A stretch of DNA of 64,000 nucleotides from the NCBI GenBank assembly GCA_934101865.1, contig CAKOSA010000002.1, positions 1 to 64,000 of the forward strand, written 5' to 3'. The notes under the pieces were generated by a model that was not told the origin of the DNA, made no database searches, and saw only the letters and a program-made list of their open reading frames with translations. The stretch comes from an uncultured Bacilli bacterium (GTDB taxonomy: Bacteria > Bacillota_I > Bacilli_A > RF39 > UBA660). This document shows positions 1 to 7,795 of this stretch, piece after piece; the first letter of the stretch is position 1; every line of letters starts with the position of its first letter. The position numbers and the translations under genes were made by a program.

Positions 1-63
1 AGCAGGTAGAGCATTTGACTTTTAATCAAAGGGTCTGGAGTTCGAATCTCCAACGGGACACCA
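1..63 (+). tRNA. tRNA-Lys(UUU), 5' truncated by window edge
   Basis: The anticodon stem tttga/tcaaa encloses the seven-base loop cttttaa, whose central TTT reads lysine AAA codons. The T arm (tggag, loop ttcgaat, ctcca) is intact. The 3' acceptor strand acgggac, discriminator A and an encoded CCA end at 63. The 5' acceptor strand and part of the D arm lie outside the window. Confidence 0.93.
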
Positions 64-78
64 TTTTATTGTTTACTG

Positions 79-104
79 AACTCTTAGAGATAAGAGTTTT
101 TTAT
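79..104 (+). terminator. Rho-independent terminator of the tRNA transcript
   Basis: A perfect 8-bp stem, aactctta (79-86) with taagagtt (91-98), has a GAGA loop and is followed by a T-rich run. It lies 16 bases after the tRNA CCA end. Confidence 0.8.
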
Positions 105-124
105 TATATTATATAGTGCAATAC

Positions 125-199
125 AAAAAAGACCCCATAATATAAATCCCCATCTCTTCCCTCTCCGAAACAAGATTTATATTACAAAGGTCTTTTTCT
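125..199 (-). terminator. Long-hairpin terminator of the tagO-truB operon
   Basis: The outer arms aaaaaagacc (125-134) and ggtcttttt (189-197) pair. An inner 11-bp stem pairs taatataaatc (139-149) with gatttatatta (174-184). Read on the minus strand it lies directly after truB and ends in a T run. It is nearly symmetrical and could also stop plus-strand transcription. Confidence 0.75.
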
Positions 200-208
200 T
201 ATCTCACC

Positions 209-1069
209 TTAAAGCATCTTATATACTTTCGCTATTTTTTCATCCTCTTCACTTACCCTATATATAGCAACCTCGCTATCCCCATCCATAACAAGAGCCA
301 TATCTCCCTCAAAAAATTTCTTCATCTTACACCCATTTCTAATCTTAAAAAGCATATCCTCACTCACCCATACCTTCGGAATATCAAGAACCTCCCCAAT
401 CTTCCTCAACTCAAAATTCCCCCTCTTAATATCCTCGATAGAATACGCCCCATTTAGCCCAAAATTCCCCTGCCTAATTCTCCTCAGCTCCATCATTGTT
501 CCATAACTACCAAGCCTCTCTCCAATATCCCTAACCAAACTCCTAATATACGTTCCCTTACTAACCTTGCACCTAATATCAAACTCTATATGATTTTCAC
601 ACATCTCAACATCGCTAATAAGAGCAAGCTCATATATCGAAACCATCCTCTTCGGTAGCTCCACCACTTCTCCCCGTCTCGCACTCTTATAAAGCCTCTT
701 CCCATTAACCTTAACAGCACTATAAATAGGAACCACTTGCTCATACTCCCTAGGAAACTCCCTAATAACTCTCTCAATATCCCCTTTCGTATAATCAAAA
801 CGACCCCACTTTACAATATCCCCCTCCATATCCAAAGTCTCCGTCTCATAACCAATAATAACCCGTGCCTCATATACCTTATCATATCCCGTAATAAGCT
901 CACTAACTTTAAGCCCCTTACCAACACCAACTACCATAACTCCCGTGGCAAGTGGATCAAGCGTCCCCGTATGACCAACCCTCTTCGTTCCAAGCACGCC
1001 ACTAACAATATTCACAACATCTCTACTCGTATAACCCTTATCCTTATCAATAACAACTAACCCATTCAC
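209..1069 (-). CDS. truB: tRNA pseudouridine(55) synthase TruB
   Basis: TruB converts U55 of the tRNA T loop to pseudouridine. The N-terminal motif GHTGTLDPLATG carries the catalytic aspartate (D38), and KVSKGTYIRSL in the central region is also typical. At 286 residues it has the usual length and a C-terminal PUA-like tail. The start is GTG at 1069, which shares four bases (GTGA) with the nrnA stop, so the two are translationally coupled. It is the last gene of tagO-rbfA-nrnA-truB, a common Bacillota order with the ribosome maturation factor rbfA. Confidence 0.96.
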   Translation of the reverse strand: MNGLVVIDKDKGYTSRDVVNIVSGVLGTKRVGHTGTLDPLATGVMVVGVGKGLKVSELITGYDKVYEARVIIGYETETLDMEGDIVKWGRFDYTKGDIERVIREFPREYEQVVPIYSAVKVNGKRLYKSARRGEVVELPKRMVSIYELALISDVEMCENHIEFDIRCKVSKGTYIRSLVRDIGERLGSYGTMMELRRIRQGNFGLNGAYSIEDIKRGNFELRKIGEVLDIPKVWVSEDMLFKIRNGCKMKKFFEGDMALVMDGDSEVAIYRVSEEDEKIAKVYKML

Positions 1070-2001
1070 ACCAAATACTTCCTAACCTCTTCGATAATAG
1101 CCTCTTTCGCCTCACTAAACGGAAGGTCAATATTACATCCCGCCGCGTGCTTATGACCGCCACCACCAAAACTACTAGCAACCTTGCTAACATCAATATC
1201 CGTGTTACTCCTAAGGGAAATCTTGTACGTCTCCTCTTCTCTAAGAAAAATCGAAACCTCAACACCCTCAACACCCTTACCAATATCCACAAGCCCTTCG
1301 TGGTCACCAAAAACCGCTCCTACATTAGAAACATCTTCCTTACTAACATAACTAAACGCAATTTTCCCATCACACAAAAACTCAAGTCTATTCACAACCA
1401 TCTTAAAAAGCTCAAACCTTGCCATACTCTTCGTCTGCATCAACTCCGTATAAACACGTGAAATCTCGGCCCCTGACTTATATAAAAAACTCGCCACATC
1501 AAACGTAACATCATCAACATCACTATTCTTAAAACCATTAGTATCCGTAATAATCCCCGTAATAATCGCATTCCCAATCTCCCTTTCAATAGTTACGCCA
1601 AGCGTTCTAAGAATATCAAAAACCATCTGTGAACAAGAACTACACTCCCTTATATAATTAACACTTCCATATCCCTCATTACTAATATGATGGTCGATAA
1701 CAAGACTCTTTCTAGCACTCCCAAAAACATCACTAACCTGTCCAATCCTATTCAAAGAAGCACAATCCACTGTAATAGCCAAATCATACTCCCTCAAACT
1801 ATCCGTAATAACCTCATCAAGACCATTAAGATAAGAAAAAATCTTTGCCCACTCCGGAATAACAACATCTACATCCTTACCCATATCCCTCAAAGCCAAA
1901 TACAAAGCCAAACTACTCCCAATCGCATCCCCATCAGGCTTTTCGTGAGTAAGAATAACCACACTATTACTACTATTAATTAAATTAGTTACTTCCCCCA
2001 T
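1066..2001 (-). CDS. nrnA: DHH-family phosphoesterase, NrnA-like oligoribonuclease/pAp phosphatase
   Basis: NrnA-type enzymes degrade very short RNAs and dephosphorylate 3'-phosphoadenosine 5'-phosphate. The N-terminal motif THEKPDGDAIGS, the DHH motif in VIDHHIS (about residues 105-107 counted from the upstream ATG) and the C-terminal DHHA1 signature GGGGHKHAAGC are all present. Two ATGs lie six bases apart. The one at 2001 sits 9 bases after the AAAGGA Shine-Dalgarno, whereas the one at 2007 is only 3 bases away, so I chose 2001. The gene overlaps the end of rbfA, and its own stop overlaps the truB start. Confidence 0.92.
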   Translation of the reverse strand: MGEVTNLINSSNSVVILTHEKPDGDAIGSSLALYLALRDMGKDVDVVIPEWAKIFSYLNGLDEVITDSLREYDLAITVDCASLNRIGQVSDVFGSARKSLVIDHHISNEGYGSVNYIRECSSCSQMVFDILRTLGVTIEREIGNAIITGIITDTNGFKNSDVDDVTFDVASFLYKSGAEISRVYTELMQTKSMARFELFKMVVNRLEFLCDGKIAFSYVSKEDVSNVGAVFGDHEGLVDIGKGVEGVEVSIFLREEETYKISLRSNTDIDVSKVASSFGGGGHKHAAGCNIDLPFSEAKEAIIEEVRKYLV

Positions 2002-2329
2002 CTTCATTAATCCTTTCTATAATATTATCAATCTTCTGACCATATTCAATCGACTCATCATACTCAAAAATAAGAACCGGCATCTTTCTAATAATCATAT
2101 TCTTCGCAACAAGCGACCTAATATAACCACTCGCCCCATTCAAAGCATCAAGCGTCTTATCCCTATCGCCAAGCGTCGTAAAATAAACCTTCGCAAACGA
2201 CAAATCATTCGTAATCTTACAAGACGTAAGCGTCACAAATTTAATATCACTATCATTAATCTCATTCTCCAAAATCTTACTAATCTCCCCCAGCATAATA
2301 TTGCCAAGTCTATCAATCTTTACATTCAT
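1985..2329 (-). CDS. rbfA: 30S ribosome-binding factor RbfA
   Basis: RbfA is a small KH-fold protein that helps mature the 30S subunit and 16S rRNA 5' end. The 114-residue product has the expected length and pattern: N-terminal helix MNVKIDRLGNIMLGEISKIL, strand SFAKVYFTTL, then a helix ending in a basic motif, and the strand MPVLIFEYDESIEYG. Its ATG overlaps the tagO TGA by four bases (ATGA). Coupling to tagO upstream and nrnA downstream points to one operon. Confidence 0.94.
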   Translation of the reverse strand: MNVKIDRLGNIMLGEISKILENEINDSDIKFVTLTSCKITNDLSFAKVYFTTLGDRDKTLDALNGASGYIRSLVAKNMIIRKMPVLIFEYDESIEYGQKIDNIIERINEDGGSN

Positions 2330-3366
2330 TTTCTACACTTTCCTTTCCTATCACCATAAATAATGTTCGTTTTAAGCACCAAAACAAGTACAATAATAAG
2401 CAAAATCGAATAAATAATAATACCCAAAATCTGGTCCTTTAAAACATATACAATGGACGCTATCGCGAACAAAATATCAATAAGATAAATAATTAACACA
2501 ACATTCCTGTGACTAATATTAAGCCTAAGTAATTGATGATGCAGATGATTCTTGTCCGGCATCGTAATCGGCTTATGATTAATAATCCTTCTAACTATCG
2601 CAAAGAACGTATCCATAATCGGTATGGCTAGAAGAAGCATTGGAATAATAAGGCTTGTCATTGTTACATTCTTAAAACCAAGCAAACAAATAATAGAAAT
2701 AATATAACCAAGAAACATACTACCCGAGTCTCCCATAAATATCTTCGCCGGATAAAAATTATGAACTAAGAAACCAAGCGTACTACCAAACATAATCAAA
2801 CACAAAGTAATCTCTAAGTCCATTGGCATACCCATTAAAATAGCAATAATTGCAATAGTCAAAAAGTAAATTGCACTAATACCACTCGCTAGTCCATCTA
2901 ATCCATCAATTAAGTTAATGCAGTTAATAATACCAACTATAAATAAAATCGTCAGCGGATAACTAAAAATACCAAAATTAAGATATATCCCAAAGAAACT
3001 AACATCCCTAAGCAGTATTCCTCCATAAATAGACACAATCATCGCACTAACAATCTGCCCAGCAAGCTTATACCTAGCTGGAACCGGTTTAACATCATCA
3101 ATAGCTCCAATCAAAATAATAATAAAACTCCCAATCAAAATAGCATTCATAATAATAGAATGAGCTCCAAAAAGCATATACCCAAACAAGAACCCAAAGT
3201 AAATACCAATACCACCTAATCTCGGAATAGGCTTCGTATGAACTTTCCTCTCATTAGGAATATCCATTGCCCCAACGTGTAAAGCAATTCTCTTTATAAT
3301 TGGCGTTATAATTAAAGTAAATACAAACGTAGTTATAATAATCCAAAGTATTCTCTCTAACTGCAT
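2326..3366 (-). CDS. tagO: Undecaprenyl-phosphate GlcNAc-1-phosphate transferase (TagO/WecA family)
   Basis: This integral membrane enzyme of the MraY/WecA family moves GlcNAc-1-phosphate from UDP-GlcNAc to undecaprenyl phosphate, the first step of wall teichoic acid or other wall polysaccharide synthesis. Family motifs seen are IPNERKVHTKPIPRLGG, GAIDDVKPVPARYK, INLIDGLDGLASG, FMGDSGSMFLGY and the HLHHQLL cytoplasmic loop. About ten to eleven membrane segments fit the 346 residues. HLHH and the absence of MraY-specific sequences favour TagO/WecA over MraY. It is first in an operon with rbfA, nrnA and truB, behind a promoter at 3392-3420. Confidence 0.9.
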   Translation of the reverse strand: MQLERILWIIITTFVFTLIITPIIKRIALHVGAMDIPNERKVHTKPIPRLGGIGIYFGFLFGYMLFGAHSIIMNAILIGSFIIILIGAIDDVKPVPARYKLAGQIVSAMIVSIYGGILLRDVSFFGIYLNFGIFSYPLTILFIVGIINCINLIDGLDGLASGISAIYFLTIAIIAILMGMPMDLEITLCLIMFGSTLGFLVHNFYPAKIFMGDSGSMFLGYIISIICLLGFKNVTMTSLIIPMLLLAIPIMDTFFAIVRRIINHKPITMPDKNHLHHQLLRLNISHRNVVLIIYLIDILFAIASIVYVLKDQILGIIIYSILLIIVLVLVLKTNIIYGDRKGKCRK

Positions 3367-3391
3367 ACAAGCACCTCACTTAACAATATAT

Positions 3392-3420
3392 ATTTTACCA
3401 AATTTTTAATAAAATGTCAT
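3392..3420 (-). promoter_or_regulatory. Sigma-A promoter of the tagO-rbfA-nrnA-truB operon
   Basis: On the minus strand the -35 is ATGACA (3420-3415) and the -10 is TAAAAT (3397-3392), with a 17-base spacer and an extended TGG before the -10. Confidence 0.6.
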
Positions 3421-3502
3421 TAATTTTCCCCGTTTAAAAAGAAAAAGCAAGTAAAAACAACCATTTTCCACCTATCCTAGCATAAATAGCATTATATTTT
3501 CC

Positions 3503-3531
3503 TTGACTTTCCCCCTCATATTTGTTACCAT
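3503..3531 (+). promoter_or_regulatory. Sigma-A promoter of the 297-residue gene
   Basis: A -35 TTGACT (3503-3508), 17-base spacer and -10 TACCAT (3526-3531) preceded by an extended TGT lie just upstream of the AAGGA ribosome binding site for 3557. It diverges from the tagO promoter about 80 bases away. Confidence 0.6.
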
Positions 3532-3556
3532 ATAAAACTAAGAAAGGACGATAATT

Positions 3557-4450
3557 ATGATAAGAAAAGCACATTACATATTAAATATAACTGAACAAAT
3601 CGTAACCATATACGATAACATCTTCATAGAAGGACTTGATGAAGAAACCTACCATAAATGGAAAGAAAGATATAACCTAATGACCGAAATAGAAAACAAT
3701 TTCTATAACTCACTCTCTAAGGAAGAAGCCCCTGAACTATACGAACTAATAGATAACGCTATTGTTAAAGATATGCCCTTTGAAATGTTTAAAAAATACA
3801 TAAATATGAAAGAAAGAATAAAATTAAAACTAAGAAGAATAATAGGAACCGAACTCGTACTTAACGATGATGAACAAGATTTAGCAAGTATCCTTCCTCA
3901 CATCCCCATCCATAAGCTAATTACTCTCCTCGAAGCCCTTGAAACAGACAAAAACCTAATTATGTTAGAAAAACTCGAAGAAGAAAATCCCAACTCCAAA
4001 AATAGATTTGCCCTTTTCATCCCCTCTCTTGAAAGAGAACTACTAAAAAATAATGGAAAATTCACCCCTACTCCTTACCTAACAGCAAAATTTACATCTG
4101 AACTTCTAGGCCTTACTGAAAAAGACTATAACAGTATTAAAAACTACTATTACTTATCAGAAATAGAAAAAGTATTAATAGATATCACTTATCTAAATAA
4201 AACAACCACCGATATAACCATAAAAAATAACCTTATGAAAGTATATTTAGAAGATATAAAAACCTCCTATACCCTATTAGGTAGCCAAGAAAACGCCCAT
4301 ATAGATATAGAAAAAGACATCTTAGATAATAATGGAAATTTCCAAAAAATAGTATCTCCATTAGCCATCTCCCAAATAAAAAGAGCAATGACTGCCGGAG
4401 CAGAAGAAAGAAAAAAACGCTTTAACGTCTCCCTTACCCTTAAACGTTAG
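3557..4450 (+). CDS. Hypothetical cytoplasmic protein, 297 aa
   Basis: I do not recognise this protein. It has no signal peptide or membrane segment, is rich in charged helices (for example KWKERYNLMTEIENNFYNSL) and ends in a basic tail. A clear promoter and an AAGGA ribosome binding site support a real gene. It converges on murE, and the last 11 bases of the two genes overlap tail to tail with no room for a terminator, so antisense interference between the 3' ends is possible. Function cannot be inferred from context. Confidence 0.8.
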   Translation: MIRKAHYILNITEQIVTIYDNIFIEGLDEETYHKWKERYNLMTEIENNFYNSLSKEEAPELYELIDNAIVKDMPFEMFKKYINMKERIKLKLRRIIGTELVLNDDEQDLASILPHIPIHKLITLLEALETDKNLIMLEKLEEENPNSKNRFALFIPSLERELLKNNGKFTPTPYLTAKFTSELLGLTEKDYNSIKNYYYLSEIEKVLIDITYLNKTTTDITIKNNLMKVYLEDIKTSYTLLGSQENAHIDIEKDILDNNGNFQKIVSPLAISQIKRAMTAGAEERKKRFNVSLTLKR

Positions 4451-5810
4451 AGCCCTTTTCTTTCTTTTTAATATACTCCTCAGCACATTCCTTATCATCA
4501 AAATGATACGTATCCTCTAAAATAATCTGATAATCCTCGTGCCCCTTCCCCAAAATAAGCAAAATATCCCCCGCTTCTAGCCTATCAATCCCCGCTTCTA
4601 TCGCCTCTTTCCTATCATAAATAACCACATAATTATCCCTACTAACACCCGCTAAAATATCACCCATAATCCTCTTCTCATCCTCACCTCGCGGATTATC
4701 GTTCGTAAAAATCACAAAATCCCCGTACTCGGTCGCACTACGCCCCATAATCGGCCTCTTCTTCCTGTCCCTGTTGCCCCCACAGCCAATCACCACCACA
4801 ATCCGGCCCGCACACATCTTCCGAAAGCCCGCAATCACATTATTAACTGCATCTGGTGTATGGGCATAATCCACTACAATAAGTGCCCCATTATACCCAA
4901 TCATATCACACCTGCCCTTCGGGGCCTGTAACTTAGAACTAACCTCTGTAACCCTATCAAGGCTAACACCAAAACAATCCATCACTGCTACCGCCATTAA
5001 ATAATTATATACATTATATAAATTTATCAAATTAATATGAACCCTATACTCCCTATCCCCTATACCAAAGACAATATCCGAACCCTCAAACCCATTCTTA
5101 TAACTAATAATCCGGTAATCACCATTCTTACCCACCGTCTTATAATTATTTCTCATAAAATACTTACCATAATAACTATCCCCATTTACAATTATCGTTC
5201 CATCCTCTTTAAAATAATTAAATATTTTAAGTTTAGATTGCAAATAATTACCCATCGTCTTATGATGGTCCAAATGATCCTCCGTTAAATTAGTAAAAAC
5301 AAGTACATCATATTTAAGCCCCTCTACCCTTCTATAATCAAGCGAGTGGGAACTAACTTCCATAACCACATACTCCATATCATTATCATAAGCATCCATT
5401 AAAAGATTATAAATTTCTAAAATATCCGGCGTTGTATTAGAAAGATTCTTTATCTTCTTACCCCTATAATACCCAATCGTACCAATGTAGGCACATTTAA
5501 TATCCAAAAGCCACATTAAACTATAAATAAGAAAACAAATAGTCGTCTTACCATTCGTACCCGTAACACCAATAAGTTTAAGCTTACTTACCCTATCAGA
5601 GCATTCCTTTTCCAAGAAATCACACAAAAACTGATACGTATCACTTACAATAATTTCATTTTTGAGACCCTGCGATTTTTCCAAAACTACATAACTAGCA
5701 CCCCGATTTATAGCATCCTCAGCATAACTATGCCCATCTACTCTATGCCCCCGTAGGGCCACAAACCAGTCCCCCCTATTAACCATTCTACTATCACTCT
5801 TAATAAACAT
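4440..5810 (-). CDS. murE: UDP-MurNAc-L-Ala-D-Glu:amino acid ligase MurE (meso-DAP type)
   Basis: MurE adds the third stem-peptide residue to UDP-MurNAc-dipeptide in the cytoplasm. Motifs in order: the N-terminal uridine-binding DSRMVNRGDWFVALRG, the ATP loop GTNGKTT (84-90), EVSSHSLDYRRVEG, the HLDHH region, the lysine to be carbamylated in SKLKIF (about 193), VVDYAHTPD and GCGGNRDRKKRPIM. The motif DNPR (371-374) is the one known from meso-diaminopimelate-adding enzymes. At 456 residues it is slightly short because the N terminus starts very close to DSR. GAGGTG precedes the ATG. A terminator lies 30 bases upstream, so it is probably not co-transcribed with the 5872 gene at full strength. 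Confidence 0.95.
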   Translation of the reverse strand: MFIKSDSRMVNRGDWFVALRGHRVDGHSYAEDAINRGASYVVLEKSQGLKNEIIVSDTYQFLCDFLEKECSDRVSKLKLIGVTGTNGKTTICFLIYSLMWLLDIKCAYIGTIGYYRGKKIKNLSNTTPDILEIYNLLMDAYDNDMEYVVMEVSSHSLDYRRVEGLKYDVLVFTNLTEDHLDHHKTMGNYLQSKLKIFNYFKEDGTIIVNGDSYYGKYFMRNNYKTVGKNGDYRIISYKNGFEGSDIVFGIGDREYRVHINLINLYNVYNYLMAVAVMDCFGVSLDRVTEVSSKLQAPKGRCDMIGYNGALIVVDYAHTPDAVNNVIAGFRKMCAGRIVVVIGCGGNRDRKKRPIMGRSATEYGDFVIFTNDNPRGEDEKRIMGDILAGVSRDNYVVIYDRKEAIEAGIDRLEAGDILLILGKGHEDYQIILEDTYHFDDKECAEEYIKKKEKGSNV

Positions 5811-5839
5811 TCACTTCACCTCTAATCTATAATATGCCT

Positions 5840-5871
5840 AAAAAAAAAGCACGCTACAACCTTTAGCGTCC
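5840..5871 (-). terminator. Terminator between the 108-aa gene and murE
   Basis: On the minus strand ACGCTA (5869-5864) pairs with TAGCGT (5856-5851) across a seven-base loop, followed by GC and nine T residues. Confidence 0.75.
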
Positions 5872-6198
5872 CTATCTATAAATATCCCTAATATCACTAA
5901 TCCTAATCTTTTCATTATCAAACGTAAGAAGATTCCCCCCACTCTTACCAATAATCCTTTTCTTAAATGTACCCTTATCCGTAACAATCGTAACATCAGC
6001 CTTATAAATATAATCACTACTATTAAAAATATCATTAATTTTTCTCTTAATATCAAACTCATTAAATAACTTCTTCTCTCTATCTACCCCAATTTCTCTA
6101 TCACTACTATCCCTATTCAAAGTAGAAAAAACCCTCTCATTATTATCCGTATCACTCTTAATATTACCCCTATACATTTCCGGAAGTTTTTCGTTCAT
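5872..6198 (-). CDS. Hypothetical protein, 108 aa
   Basis: I do not recognise this small soluble protein. The N-terminal half is polar and likely disordered. The C-terminal half alternates strand-like stretches (ADVTIVTDKGTFKKRIIG, GGNLLTFDNEKIRISDI), suggesting a small beta domain. AGGAGATGGTGAA precedes the ATG, and a strong terminator follows the stop at once, which supports a genuine short transcription unit. It diverges from rodA. Confidence 0.72.
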   Translation of the reverse strand: MNEKLPEMYRGNIKSDTDNNERVFSTLNRDSSDREIGVDREKKLFNEFDIKRKINDIFNSSDYIYKADVTIVTDKGTFKKRIIGKSGGNLLTFDNEKIRISDIRDIYR

Positions 6199-6308
6199 TT
6201 CACCATCTCCTATTACATTATATATAACAAATATTAAAATATTAACAAAATATATATATTATTCTTAAAAATTGTGATAAAATATAAATAAATGGAAAGG
6301 AGTTAATA

Positions 6309-7439
6309 ATGAAAAACATATCAAAATACAAAGTAGAGAAAGGAATATACATACCCATAATCTTATTTTTTCTAATAAGTATTGTAACCATATACTGTAC
6401 AAAAAGCCTACTACCCAGTGAATATTCACTCCTTTGGATTAAACAAATAGCTTGGTATACAATCGGTATAACAATTGCCTTTATAATGATGAAACTAGGA
6501 AATAAATTCCTCTATAATAATGCGTGGCTCTTTTATTTTATCGGTGTCCTCCTTCTATTATTAGTACTATTCTTTGGAACCGATATAAATAATGCTCGGT
6601 GTTGGTTTAAAATACCCTATCTAGGAACCTTCCAACCAAGTGAATTTATGAAAGTATTTCTAATTATAATACTATCAAAGCAAATAACTGACTTTAATGA
6701 GCGGTATGATAACCCTGAGGTGGTGGATGAATTTAAATTCATAATAAAAATACTAATACTAGTATTAATACCATCCATATTAACATTTATAGAACCAGAT
6801 ACAGGAGCCGTTATAATGTATATAATAATAACATTTGTAATGCTCTTTATTGGAGGATTTAGAAAAAGATGGTTTATACTAACATTACTTGCTCTAGTAG
6901 TTATGCTCGGAGGTATCATCACCCTCTATAAAATAAATGGTGATTTATTCATAAAAATATTTGGAACAAGCCTATTCTATCGAATGGATAGAATATTCAA
7001 TTGGACTAGTAGTAGTGGACTTCAACTAAGAAATTCCCTCATAGCAATAGGTTCGGCCGGTGCCTTTGGACACGGTTTCAACCATACACCAATATATTTT
7101 CCAGAAATGCAAACCGACTTCATATTTGGGGTCTTTGCTTCTAACTTTGGTTTATTTGGAAGTCTCCTCTTAATAACACTAATCGTTACTTTCGATATAA
7201 ACCTAATTTCTACCGTTAATAAAACTAACAGTATGTATGATAAATATGCTATTGGTGGTATCATTGGTGTTCTACTCTTCCAACAAATATACAACATATC
7301 AATGACCATAGGTCTACTGCCTATAATGGGAATAACCCTCCCGTTCTTATCTTACGGAGGGTCCAGTCTACTTTCCTATATGCTCCTTCTTGGAATAATC
7401 TTCAACGTAAGTAATGGCAGTCTTAGATATACAAATTAA
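6309..7439 (+). CDS. rodA: SEDS peptidoglycan polymerase (RodA/FtsW family)
   Basis: SEDS proteins are membrane glycosyltransferases that polymerise lipid II together with a class B penicillin-binding protein. The 376 residues make about ten membrane segments. Family motifs are FQPSEFMKVFLI (108-119), IEPDTGAV (161-168), the FPEMQTDFIFG loop with the expected catalytic aspartate D270, and LPFLSYGGSSLL near the C terminus. ARCWF (96-100) replaces the more usual ARRW. The short N terminus favours RodA over FtsW, but the two cannot be separated with certainty here. AAGGAG precedes the ATG. It is monocistronic and ends at a terminator. Confidence 0.9.
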   Translation: MKNISKYKVEKGIYIPIILFFLISIVTIYCTKSLLPSEYSLLWIKQIAWYTIGITIAFIMMKLGNKFLYNNAWLFYFIGVLLLLLVLFFGTDINNARCWFKIPYLGTFQPSEFMKVFLIIILSKQITDFNERYDNPEVVDEFKFIIKILILVLIPSILTFIEPDTGAVIMYIIITFVMLFIGGFRKRWFILTLLALVVMLGGIITLYKINGDLFIKIFGTSLFYRMDRIFNWTSSSGLQLRNSLIAIGSAGAFGHGFNHTPIYFPEMQTDFIFGVFASNFGLFGSLLLITLIVTFDINLISTVNKTNSMYDKYAIGGIIGVLLFQQIYNISMTIGLLPIMGITLPFLSYGGSSLLSYMLLLGIIFNVSNGSLRYTN

Positions 7440-7460
7440 AACTCCCGAAGGAGTTTTTTC
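7440..7460 (+). terminator. Terminator of rodA
   Basis: AACTCC (7440-7445), a CGAA tetraloop and GGAGTT (7450-7455) are followed by a T run, starting at the stop codon. Confidence 0.85.
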
Positions 7461-7495
7461 TATTTATATATTTATATATTTATATATTTACATAT
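7461..7495. repeat. TTTATATA microsatellite
   Basis: About four tandem copies of an 8-9-base TTTATATA unit fill the space between the converging rodA and 7502 genes. It lies after a terminator and shows no coding role. Confidence 0.6.
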
Positions 7496-7501
7496 CTATT
7501 T

Positions 7502-7795
7502 CTACTCATATAGTTCATATATAGCATTAGGATCATTATTAAGAACTTGCACAAACTCATATACATTTTTCCTCGTAAGAAGATTAATAAAATTCCTATA
7601 AGAATGGAGAAACAAGTCTAGATGTAACACTAAAATACTGTCCCGCGTATCAATCCCAATATTCCGCATATAACTGTAAATCATCTTAACATTGTTACTA
7701 TTGTCCTCTAAGCACTTCGTAACCGCGTCCCCATAAATACTTTCAAGCTCATCTATGGCACTCTCACTAACCCCCAAATCTCTAAGCATATCCAT
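7502..7795 (-). CDS. Hypothetical helical protein, 97 aa
   Basis: I do not recognise this protein. It is predicted all-helical from its sequence (LGVSESAIDELESIYGDAVT, VKMIYSYMRNIG, FLHSYRNFINLL) with no membrane segment or signal. It is the last gene of a four-gene operon, and its ATG overlaps the stop of the 658-residue gene by one base (TAATG), so it is translated by coupling and probably acts with that protein. Confidence 0.75.
   Translation of the reverse strand: MDMLRDLGVSESAIDELESIYGDAVTKCLEDNSNNVKMIYSYMRNIGIDTRDSILVLHLDLFLHSYRNFINLLTRKNVYEFVQVLNNDPNAIYELYE

Noticed and set aside
5872..7439. Reassignment of UGA to tryptophan, as in Mycoplasma
   Set aside because: TGA ends several intact genes (nrnA, tagO, the acyl-CoA ligase) and tryptophan is encoded by TGG throughout.
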